DNA of 62,081 nt from a virus. Under the pieces are notes generated by a model. The model searched no databases. It saw only the letters and a list, made by a program, of their open reading frames with translations, and was not told the origin of the DNA. Position 1 is the first letter of the stretch. Each line of letters begins with the position of its first letter. Of the stretch, positions 40,508 to 49,000 are shown one piece after another. The position numbers and the translations under genes were made by a program. The DNA lies in the IMG/VR virus record IMGVR_UViG_3300008954_000054, positions 1 to 62,081 of that record. One strand, 5' to 3'.

Positions 40508-41149
40508 ATGAGCTACATCGCGACCCCTTCCCGCAGTACCCTGCCCACCTCCATGAAGAGTCGCTTCTACGACTCCTTCCAGCCCCGGACGTGGTCCGAG
40601 CTGGCGGAGCACGCCGGCATGTCCTCCCGCCCGGCGTACTACTCCGGGCGGGGGGTAAACCGCGGGGACCTCGGCTATCGCGAGCTGACCTGCATCTACC
40701 GCTACCTGGAGGCCGGAGCCAGTCAACGGCACTTTCCGGAGACCGCTCCCGAAGGATTCATCTCGATGGTCCTGAGCATCGAGATCCTCTCGGCCACCGC
40801 TTTCCTCAATCACTTGAGGGACCTCGCCAACAACGGCTGGGTCTGGTACGAGGCCGCCCCCAAGGAGCAGCACATCGCGGTGGACCGGAATGAGGATGGG
40901 AGTCCCGGCCCCGGGGCGATGGCTCAGACGCTCTTCGGAATCGTGGGGAAGAGAGAGAGAAACACGAGGATGGAAACTCGGGAGACCAAGGGTTTCCAGC
41001 GGTCCTTCCTGGCGAAGATCGACCAGAGCCACAGGATGCCACCTCGGGAGACACCTGAGGTGTCGGAATACTGCTGGGGGGCTGGGTGGGGCGAGGACGT
41101 TTCCGACTACGATGAGTGGCTGGGGGAGCCCTGGCCGCCGCCGGATTGA
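40508..41149 (+). CDS. Hypothetical accessory protein
   Basis: A 213-residue protein. ATG 40508 has only GGGGA upstream; an internal ATG at 40553 has no ribosome site. It is rich in Arg, Trp and Tyr. A helical stretch near residue 90 (ISMVLSIEILSATAFLNHL) is hydrophobic but too charged at its end to be a clear membrane segment. The N-terminal part TWSELAEHAGMSSRPAYYSGRG resembles a short helix-turn-helix, which might suggest DNA binding. The C-terminus is acidic and Trp-rich (DVSDYDEWLGEPWPPPD). It ends two bases before the stop of the convergent gp25-like gene. Confidence 0.8.
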   Translation: MSYIATPSRSTLPTSMKSRFYDSFQPRTWSELAEHAGMSSRPAYYSGRGVNRGDLGYRELTCIYRYLEAGASQRHFPETAPEGFISMVLSIEILSATAFLNHLRDLANNGWVWYEAAPKEQHIAVDRNEDGSPGPGAMAQTLFGIVGKRERNTRMETRETKGFQRSFLAKIDQSHRMPPRETPEVSEYCWGAGWGEDVSDYDEWLGEPWPPPD

Positions 41150-41151
41150 TA

Positions 41152-42225
41152 TCAGAGCCCGAGGCTTAGTCCGTTGCTCCCCATCAGGGCGACAGCACCG
41201 GGGACGGTGAACACCGTGGTGACCACCACGGGCTCCCCTGAGGCGTTGTAGGCGACCACGTCGATCATGAAGGACGTCTGATCGCTGACATGAGGAGTGA
41301 CCTCGATCGAGGCGACTCGATACAGCTTTTCCTTCAGGCTCACACGCTGGTACCGAGCCTGATGGGTTTGGGCTTCCTGCAACTTGGCGAGAGCGTTCTG
41401 AACATCCTCTTGGAGGAGTGTCGCGACAGCCCCGATTGCCTTGTGGCCGGTGCGGCTCATCAACAGGCTCCCGTACCAGGAGTGATACGGGTTGGAACCA
41501 CGGCGGGTGAGGAGGATCTTCAAGGCCGCCTGCTGGAGCAGGTTCTCATCCTCGACCAGGACCACATCACCTGAGATACTGAACCGCCAGTCGTTCTCCA
41601 CGAAGGTCGCCCGACAGCGGAGACAACGCTGCGGCGGGACAGAATAGGTGACCTTGAAATTCGCCTGTTGCTTGACCGGCTTGACGAACTTCGGGAACCT
41701 GTTGGTGATCGTGTCCTGTCGCGTCGCGAGACCCCACCCGGGATACAGCTCCTTCCCGCGAGAAGCATACTGGCCTCCGAATCCAAGGGCGGCGGTAGCC
41801 GTCCCGCTGACTTGAATCCGAGAGGCCGGGCCGATGGCAGCCCCGTCGGTGAAGGCAAGATGCCCGCTCTCGTTCTCTGGAACCACATCCGACAGAACCG
41901 GGAGCAGCTTCCTGACAACAGCATCCGTCGTCACCCTGTACCCGGTCGGGAGAGTCACGGTCGCCGTCTCACCACTCCCGGTCACCGTCAGGGTCTCTGA
42001 CCCCGCGGGGATGTAGAACGGACCACTGGAAGCCCCCTTGAGCCGAGCAGGGATAGAGAACCCGCCGGAGGGGATATAGAAGCTGTTGTTGACCATCACC
42101 CGGACCAGCCCGGCGGCACCCACCGGCTGCATCGTCTCCAAAGAAACCCTGTCCGACCCGAGAGCCACAGGTTCCTCAATAGAGATATGAGGGCAAGGCC
42201 ACCCGAGTTGGATCTCCTGGCTCAC
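41152..42225 (-). CDS. Baseplate wedge protein, gp25/W-like domain at C-terminus
   Basis: A 357-residue protein, last in the long operon. Its C-terminal 120 residues have the gp25/W layout: ENLLQQAALKILLTRRGSNP (about 225-244), SWYGSLL, DVQNALAKLQEAQ, then strands RVASIEVTPH, FMIDVVAYNASGEPVVVTTVF. gp25 joins sheath to baseplate and triggers sheath contraction; W proteins have about 110-130 residues, so this one has a 220-residue N-terminal addition of beta type. That addition ends with RCLRC (about 199-203) before VENDWRF; further cysteines for a complete metal site are not evident. Its ATG overlaps the stop of 42222-42524. It lies upstream of J, as W does in P2-like phages. Confidence 0.82.
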   Translation of the reverse strand: MSQEIQLGWPCPHISIEEPVALGSDRVSLETMQPVGAAGLVRVMVNNSFYIPSGGFSIPARLKGASSGPFYIPAGSETLTVTGSGETATVTLPTGYRVTTDAVVRKLLPVLSDVVPENESGHLAFTDGAAIGPASRIQVSGTATAALGFGGQYASRGKELYPGWGLATRQDTITNRFPKFVKPVKQQANFKVTYSVPPQRCLRCRATFVENDWRFSISGDVVLVEDENLLQQAALKILLTRRGSNPYHSWYGSLLMSRTGHKAIGAVATLLQEDVQNALAKLQEAQTHQARYQRVSLKEKLYRVASIEVTPHVSDQTSFMIDVVAYNASGEPVVVTTVFTVPGAVALMGSNGLSLGL

Positions 42226-42524
42226 CTGTACTTCCTGAGAACCCCCTCAAGAACACCCCGGAGAGACCGACCCCCAGGGTCACCGCCACGACGGATATCT
42301 CGGACAGCTCGGGCGATCTCCGAGTGGGAGTCCGCCAGGGAGGGGCCACCGTCCCGACGGTCCAGGACGTCCACGACGTCCTCCAGCATCCCGAAAGGGT
42401 CGGAGAGTTCCTTGATCGCCCACACAAGATCGCTCCGGTCACTGGCGACCAGAGCCCTCAAGAGAGCCGGGCGAATCTCCGGGTTCTGGTGAGCGAGACG
42501 AATAACTTTGCGGCGAAGCGACAT
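42222..42524 (-). CDS. Small helical structural-operon protein
   Basis: A 100-residue protein. The start is ATG 42524 (MSLRRKVIRLAHQNP) behind GCAGAGG; an open frame continues upstream but overlaps the previous gene without a ribosome site. It is helical and charged, with RRKVIRLAHQNPEIRPALLRAL at the start. This pattern, a helix pair with H-x-NPE-x-R-x-x-LL, is typical of small proteins that mark baseplate or packaging clusters in large phages. The C-terminal half is Arg/Gly-rich. It could be a chaperone or small wedge part. It is coupled to the gp25-like gene through ATGA. Confidence 0.82.
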   Translation of the reverse strand: MSLRRKVIRLAHQNPEIRPALLRALVASDRSDLVWAIKELSDPFGMLEDVVDVLDRRDGGPSLADSHSEIARAVRDIRRGGDPGGRSLRGVLEGVLRKYR

Positions 42525-42547
42525 GGTAGACCTCTGCCTTTGAATAG

Positions 42548-42553
42548 CTATAG
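42548..42553 (-). promoter_or_regulatory. CTATAG element before the 100-aa gene
   Basis: CTATAG is 23 bases before the ATG at 42524, in a 34-base gap between two structural genes. It may add an internal promoter for the end of the operon. Confidence 0.3.
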
Positions 42554-42558
42554 AGGGA

Positions 42559-43383
42559 TTAAAGCTCGGTCCCCACCTCGTAGTCCTCATCTGACATAAG
42601 GAAGGGGTAATAAGCCAGGGCATCCTCATTCGGGGTGTCCATATCTCGCACCCCGTCCTCATCTTCAGCGTAGAAGACTGCGTCGATAAAGCTAACCAGG
42701 GAAGCGACGTTAAACTCCCGATTGAAGTCCTCTCGATTCACGCTGTTCAAGGCACCCACGGTGCCCCCTACAGCCAGAATGATTCTGGTGACTTCTTGCT
42801 CAAGCTGCTCTCGCAAATCCGCGAGCTTGATAATCCGAGCCTCCAGGTCATGACGCTTCGCTCGGATTTCCTGGGAGACCCATCGACGGCTGTGGTCCAC
42901 ATGGAAGACCGCTCGATCGATATTATCCCGGCGAACCCTCCCGCCGGTTCTAGGGGCAGGATCGTTGCCGATGCTCATGTACCCCCCGTCATACTGCGTG
43001 GCGTTGATGCTCCCTTGCTTGGGGTACACAACGCCCCCGCCCGGATACGCCTCGCTGGTCACCCCATCGTTGTAGGAAGTCTGGTCCGGGAGCAGAAAAT
43101 GGCTGATGCTCATCGGATTACCCCCCTGAGCGACATACGCCTGAACCAGCTTCCCTAGCGAAGACCGCTCGGGGACAAAGAATCCCACCCGCTGCTCTGA
43201 AGCCACGCGATTCCCCTGATCATCCTCCGTCGTCTGATACTCCACCAGGACATACCCGATCCGAACCAGCTCAGCCCGGATCACAGCGAGGCGGTTACCC
43301 ACATCACGTCGCTCCTCCAAGACGAAGCGGCGAAAGTCCCGCCAAGACCCCTGACGGAACATCCCGAGCCAACCAAAGGACAC
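42559..43383 (-). CDS. 274-aa virion structural protein
   Basis: Starts at GTG 43383, with GGAGG six bases upstream. N-terminal helices (WRDFRRFVLEERRDVGNRLAV) lead into a small beta region (YVLVEYQTTEDDQG, RVGFFVPERSS), a Gly/Tyr-rich stretch, and a C-terminal coiled-coil helix pair (IRAKRHDLEARIIKLADLREQ then EVTRIILAVGGTV). The layout suits a baseplate component between the 801-aa protein and the wedge. No enzyme signature. It sits one base after the stop of the 801-aa gene. Confidence 0.88.
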   Translation of the reverse strand: MSFGWLGMFRQGSWRDFRRFVLEERRDVGNRLAVIRAELVRIGYVLVEYQTTEDDQGNRVASEQRVGFFVPERSSLGKLVQAYVAQGGNPMSISHFLLPDQTSYNDGVTSEAYPGGGVVYPKQGSINATQYDGGYMSIGNDPAPRTGGRVRRDNIDRAVFHVDHSRRWVSQEIRAKRHDLEARIIKLADLREQLEQEVTRIILAVGGTVGALNSVNREDFNREFNVASLVSFIDAVFYAEDEDGVRDMDTPNEDALAYYPFLMSDEDYEVGTEL

Positions 43384-43384
43384 C

Positions 43385-45790
43385 TCAACCCTCCTCAGGG
43401 AAGAAGAGCTTGAGCAACTCGATCGTCACTGACGGCAACCCGCCAGCGACCACGACGACCCCGGCTCCATAGGAGGAGGCTGCATCTGAAGGCTTGTTCT
43501 CCGCAGTAACCAGCCCACTCACCAGCCCATCCGTCCCGTTCCCCGTCACCACCAGCCCGTTCATCGACGGGAACTGGAAGTCCAGCATCCTCTGAATGAG
43601 GGCGTTGATCTTCACGATCAACGCCTGAATCTGGAGGATGCGAGCCTCCACGAAGGCGATGTAAGCGAGGATCGCCTCAACGATAGAGTCCGCCGCCGCT
43701 TTCAAACCTTCCAGCCAATCAAGGAGCTGCTGGAGAGCGTTCTCCAGGTAAGGAATTCCCTGGGGGAGCAGCTTGTACGCCACCCAGGCGCCGTCCTCTG
43801 CCGGGAGAGAGCTGGATGCCGAAGCGATGTTCAGGACAGCCGCAGCAGCCGCGTAGACCTCAGCCGTCAGAACGTTCCGACAGAAGAACGTCTCAGTAGC
43901 CGTGAAATACACCGGGGAGCTATCCACGGACCCCTTCACAATTACCCCTCGCATCCTCTGGCCGAATCCGGGTCCCCGGTCCATCAAGTGCAAGCGAGCC
44001 CTGCCGGATCTCTGTTGGGAGACGGTGGTCCCCCCAAACGAAAATGGATTCCTCGTAATCCCTGTCGAAGCCGTGGACTCCAAGGCTCCGATCAGCGTCG
44101 TGCTGTCCGACCACTGCCAATCCAGAAGCGGCTCACCGAGCCCGACAACGTGTTCCTCCACCGCCGCCCCCAGGGTGCTCGACTGGCGGATCATCAGGTT
44201 CGCCATGTTGCGGCACCGATAAAGCACCTGCCGGCGAAACACCTGCGGGTCAGAGGGCTGCTTCCGGAACCAGTCTGAGGGGTTCCGGATCATCTGGGGA
44301 ACAAGGGTGTCCGCGAGATCTTCCAGGCCCGTTGCGGTGAGGGCATACCCGGGCCTGAACGTGTCTGACACAGGCAGATCCGACCGGGACAACACCATGA
44401 CGATCAGGGCTGCCGTCACCGTATCAAAATACTGAGCTTCCTGGGGGAAGCTCACCACCACGGCATCGCTGGTGGGGCCTTTGTCGCTCTCCTCCACGGA
44501 AGACCCCGACGCCTGCACCATCACGGGTTGTTTCAAAGCCGACCGACCGATCACATCAGACGGGCTGACAAGGTACTGGAAAGCCGTGCTCGTCGTCACC
44601 GCGTCCGAGACCGCAGAGACCCGGACGTATAAAGTCGTCGCAGGATCGTCATCCAGGGTCACCGAGGCCGCTCCGGTTGATCCGTCCCGAACCACCTCCG
44701 CGTGGTAAGGCATGTCTTCTGCGTTCAGGGTCACCTGATATCCCTGGCCCGGGACCATCGTGGTCGTCAGGGAGTTTTCCACGTAGAAAACCCGCTGGAA
44801 GACGTACCTGTCGCCTTGCTTCAAAGCCTCCAAAGGAATCGGCGTCGCCTCCGCGGGCGACTTGAAAGCATAGATCCAGACTTTGCCTGGACCACGGGTG
44901 CCGTCGCTGTTGAGAGCCTCCAGGCTCTCAAGGTCTCCGCTCAAAGCATCGTAGCCACCGTAGAGACGGAAAGCCTTCCCACCCTCCCCCACGAACACGC
45001 CACCGATCCGGGTCTCCTGTCCGTCCCCGTCCGTCTTGGGATCGGAGATCGGAGCCTCCCACCCGATCAAGAGACCCTCCTTGAGGGTGCTGACCTCAAT
45101 CAGGAAGCCGTCCGGGGCTGGCATCGGATACGAGACCCCGCCAGCGATGACAGAAGCCATCCTCCACCGGATCTGGACAGAGACCGGGAGTTCTTCCCGC
45201 CTGAGAAGCTGCCCCAACTGCTTGAACCCAGCGATTCCGGTAGACTCGTTGCCATACCCCACCTCCAAGCCCACCGGCTTGGAGTAAAGCTGCATCCGGC
45301 CCTCTCTCATCCCAAAGAACCGCTTGATCAGCTTGATCACTCGGATGATGAGCTGGATGTTCGTAATATCGACGTTCACATAGAGGAAGATGGCTACCGC
45401 AGTCGTCCGCCCGCTGAAATCCGGTCGGGTAGGGTCCGCTCGGTTGACCAGCCGCGCCAGCATCCTCCGCTCATAGGCGGAGAAGCCACCCAGGATATCC
45501 TTGTATGGAGCCTCAATCTTCAGGTCGCCCGAGTAGTAGATCCCAATGTCCCGGATATCCTGAAGGAGACCCTCAATGGTCGAAATGATGGCTTCCAGAA
45601 TGGCGATCAGGGGATCGAGGAAGCCGATCAGGAACGCCTTGACGAAGTTGAGGATGGTGAGGGCGATGTTGAGGATCGCGAGCAGAGCCGTCGCGACGGA
45701 GTCAATCTGCTCCGCAAATGTCTGAAGCTGCTCCGGCACCCCGGGCTTCATCTGCACCCAGGTACCTGACCCGACCTCGACCTCTGGCAC
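43385..45790 (-). CDS. 801-aa structural protein with long hydrophobic helices
   Basis: GTG start at 45790, overlapping the previous stop (TAGTG), behind GAGGAGG. After 20 residues there is a long hydrophobic/amphipathic helical region (residues about 25-85: VATALLAILNIALTILNFV, FLIGFLDPLIAILEAIISTI). A second one lies near residues 690-760 (LQQLLDWLEGLKAAADSI, AILAYIAFVEARILQIQALI). Between them lies a large beta-rich body with fibronectin-like strands. The two helical regions may pack into a bundle or pass through a membrane. A tape-measure or membrane-penetrating baseplate role is conceivable, but the protein is short for a tape measure and mainly beta, so I leave it as an unassigned tail/baseplate protein. 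Confidence 0.88.
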   Translation of the reverse strand: MPEVEVGSGTWVQMKPGVPEQLQTFAEQIDSVATALLAILNIALTILNFVKAFLIGFLDPLIAILEAIISTIEGLLQDIRDIGIYYSGDLKIEAPYKDILGGFSAYERRMLARLVNRADPTRPDFSGRTTAVAIFLYVNVDITNIQLIIRVIKLIKRFFGMREGRMQLYSKPVGLEVGYGNESTGIAGFKQLGQLLRREELPVSVQIRWRMASVIAGGVSYPMPAPDGFLIEVSTLKEGLLIGWEAPISDPKTDGDGQETRIGGVFVGEGGKAFRLYGGYDALSGDLESLEALNSDGTRGPGKVWIYAFKSPAEATPIPLEALKQGDRYVFQRVFYVENSLTTTMVPGQGYQVTLNAEDMPYHAEVVRDGSTGAASVTLDDDPATTLYVRVSAVSDAVTTSTAFQYLVSPSDVIGRSALKQPVMVQASGSSVEESDKGPTSDAVVVSFPQEAQYFDTVTAALIVMVLSRSDLPVSDTFRPGYALTATGLEDLADTLVPQMIRNPSDWFRKQPSDPQVFRRQVLYRCRNMANLMIRQSSTLGAAVEEHVVGLGEPLLDWQWSDSTTLIGALESTASTGITRNPFSFGGTTVSQQRSGRARLHLMDRGPGFGQRMRGVIVKGSVDSSPVYFTATETFFCRNVLTAEVYAAAAAVLNIASASSSLPAEDGAWVAYKLLPQGIPYLENALQQLLDWLEGLKAAADSIVEAILAYIAFVEARILQIQALIVKINALIQRMLDFQFPSMNGLVVTGNGTDGLVSGLVTAENKPSDAASSYGAGVVVVAGGLPSVTIELLKLFFPEEG

Positions 45791-46014
45791 TAAGAGCCTC
45801 CTCCATGCTTGATCCTATCCACCTGCTCGTATAGCTCCGCTACCCGGTTCTGGTCCTGCTCCAACTGATGCTCCAAGAGAGCCTTCACCTGAAGCAACGC
45901 CTCCTTTTGCTTTTCCACCAGAGGAGATTTCCGAACACCTCCAGGTGATTCACGCCAGGAGTCTTGTTGGATTCCCAGGGCTTCAAGCTGAGCCTGAATC
46001 TCTTCAAGCGTCAT
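45790..46014 (-). CDS. Small coiled-coil protein
   Basis: A 74-residue protein, overlapping the neighbouring genes on both sides by single bases. Two helices: TLEEIQAQLEALGIQQDSW, then after a Pro/Gly turn, KQKEALLQVKALLEHQLEQ followed by DQNRVAELYEQVDRIKHGGG. The second has clear heptads of Leu/Val. It probably works as a chaperone or small connector for the giant protein just upstream in the operon, whose own C-terminus is also coiled coil. Confidence 0.85.
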   Translation of the reverse strand: MTLEEIQAQLEALGIQQDSWRESPGGVRKSPLVEKQKEALLQVKALLEHQLEQDQNRVAELYEQVDRIKHGGGS

Positions 46015-49000
46015 CAGGTGCCCTCCATGCTCTCTTGAATCTGGAGCAGGTTTTCCTGCTCCTCCAACCGCTCTTCCAGGCTCTCATCAAATCTCTCCAC
46101 CGCGGGGAGAGTCCCCGTGACCCGGTGAGATCGGTAGTTGATCCAGGTGTAGCGGAGGTTTCTGAATCTGTCCGTCCGGTCCAGGGGGTCATCCAGCCGA
46201 TCCGGGAGCACCGGCCTTCCCTCTCCGTCACCCTGAAAATCGGAGTACGGATCGCTGAAAGAAGCGTAGGCAGGAGGGGTCAGGTAGTCCAACCTGAGGT
46301 CCAGGCACCAGAAACGCCGACCGAGGACGCTGAGACAGTCACTCGTGTTGGCGTAGGGGGACACGAGTACCAGCCCCTCGATATCCGTAATCAGGTCGTT
46401 GAAAGGCACCCCGAGCCCGTTGGGGTACGGGCCGATATCCGTGATGTGCTCCTCAGACTGGAAATCGAGGTAGCTCCCCGAAGCGTCCCCTTCCATCGGG
46501 ACCGCCATCTCCTCCATCCAAGAGAGCATCCTCTCCCGCATGAACAGGATGAGGTCGATCGTCTCCGTACTGAAGAGACTGGAGGGCCTGATGATTTTGT
46601 AGCTGAAGTGCTCTACCGAGTAGTTGTCCGCAGCGTAGCTGTCCCCCCCATCCGAAGGAGCTGTGGGGCGGAGGTCATTCTGATTCTCCCTCCCGCCTAC
46701 CGCCCAGGGAGCCGTGGAAGCGTTCACCGTAGGCAAGACCACATACTCATAGCCCACCCCGCCGAACACCACGTCACTCCCGTCTCCGGCGAAGGTGTGG
46801 GCCGGAGAGACGACGATCTTGTCCGGCTCCACGCTGGTCACCCAATAGTGGCCCCGGTTGTCATCCAGGTCGCTCGGACCCCTCGCCTCATAAGGCCCAC
46901 CGGGCACGTCCCGATCAGGACAGGAAACGTCGCCAAAGGGACGCATCCCGTCTTCTACCGGGGACGCCGGGTTGCCGGATGCCCCGACCAGGGAGCCCGC
47001 GGGGTCTACCAGGAGAATATCCCCCGCCTGGATTCCCAGGGTGGTGTAGTCCAGCCCGGAATCTCCATCCTTCAACTCGTTGACGGTCTCGACCCGGCCA
47101 CCCTCCCCCGCCAGGGGGTCACCTGTCTGGTCAAGCAGAACCGCGTCTGTGATGTAGCTGAGTAGCTCCTCGTTGGATTGCTGGTGGGGCACCGGGGCTC
47201 GCTTCAGGTAAATCTGGAAGCGGGCTCCTGAGGCCACTGAGAGCCCTGGGGGGCGCAACTTCAGCGTTGTCCCTGACTGGATAACGGCGACCTCCGCTTG
47301 GCTGAGAACAACACCCTCCCCATCCAGAACTCGCACCGCATCTCCAACGCTGACATTCACATCAGCGTCCTCGAAATCCCCAAGCTGGGTTCCCCCGGCC
47401 GCGGTAAACACCCGCGTCCCGGCGTCATAGGACCAGGAGGTCCCTTCGCGAATCTCGTAAGCGAAGCGGAGAGGAGATAGGTTCGACGAGATATCCAGCG
47501 TCAAGGCGTGCCAACGTCGAATCCGACGAACCTCAAAGGTGACGGCTTCCGTCGCGGACCCCCCAAAGCTGCTGGGATCGCGCATCCCAACCAGGAGGCC
47601 CGTGCCGGAGTTGCTGGCGTCCACCACCTTGAGGAGACCGTCCCCGAGATCTTGAACCGGGGTCGGAGTGCTAGGCTCAAAGAAGATCCCCGCGGCAGCC
47701 CGGAAACCTGCCGTACCCGTCTGGTCAGCGGAGCTGTTCAAGACAAACTGGTCTCCAACTACGGGACAGGTGATCCCCTTCACCGCAGAAGAAGCCCCAC
47801 CCCGGATCGTCTCCCACTCCGCCGCCGTCATCCCTGAGATATCCACGTAGTCGGGGACGCCCGCGAAGTAGGTCGCCACTGAGCTGGTGTAAATCGCAGG
47901 ATCAGCCGTGGACCTCTCAGAGACCACCAGAGAGCCCGCCGTGCCCTGAAGCGTCATCCCCGAGGTGTAGCTGTATGTCTCGGAGCCGCCCTCTTTCGGG
48001 TCATACACCGTCAGGTGAAGAAGTCCGGCGGCGGTCGTCGTCCCGCTGTCATAGCCTACAGCGTTGGCTTCAAGGAGCGACCCGATCTTGTCGTTCATCG
48101 GGAGGTAGACCATCCCGCTGACTCGCTGGCCTGCGACGAGGGTTGCCCAGAAAGTCGCTGCGGACACCGCAGTTACCCCGTCAGCCTCCAACACCGTAGC
48201 GTCATTTACGGTGAAGGTCCGAGAGGGCACATCCAAGCTGGTGTAGGTCACCTGGACGGTCAAGGAATAGTTCCCGACGTTCACCAGGACAAAGAGGGTG
48301 CCCCCCGAAGCATCCCAGGCGATACCGTTTGCCGGCTCATTCGTGGTCTGGAGAGCGTCCACCGTGATCGTCCCCGCCCCGTCATCCCAGGACGAAATGA
48401 CGGGGAACACCACGTTCAACCATGCCCCTGAACTAGGCGCCGCAGCCTTGGCAGAGACCTCCGCGTATCCTGTCGGGGCCGCCGGGTTGGAGTCCGCCAC
48501 CGACCCCCGAATCACATAGGTCCCGGCGGTAGCCGCAGCTTCCCCAGAACCCGACGCCGTGATCCGGCAGAGGTCCCCAATCTCGATGTTCGACAGCCCC
48601 GCGGCGGTAGTGGGATCCGTGATCCCCGTGAGGCTATTGAGAGGGCCTCCAGCGACAGCCGTGCCGGTGCAAATAGCCGCCGCTTCATTCTCCCCCGAGC
48701 TGGGGATAGCGGAGAAGGAAATACTGGATGCCGGAGTCAGAGAGGAATCGTCACCCAGAGCTGCCGAGTGAGCCTCAAACGCCATCACCTTGAGAGAGCC
48801 TTCCTCGTCCCCAGCTCCCGAAGACCCCGCAGCCGCGAACGTCTCAGAGACCCCTCCACCGCTGGCCCGCGGGAGGAAGGTGAAAGCAAAGCCTCCGTTG
48901 ACCTCTGCCGGAGCGTTCACCGTCAGGAGTGCGGCCTCTCCTGTCACCTGAGTTACCGAGAGGCCGCACTCCACCGAAACCGCGTTCGCAGTCTCAGTAC

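Noticed and set aside
45818-45823. TCGTAT on the plus strand near 45818
   Set aside because: It lies within the coding sequence of the 74-aa coiled-coil gene, and no plus-strand gene follows. Treated as background.
44702-47165. Plus-strand frames of 355 and 406 codons opposite the 801-aa and 3525-aa genes
   Set aside because: Same reason: antisense shadows with Arg/His/Pro-rich composition and no ribosome site or promoter element.
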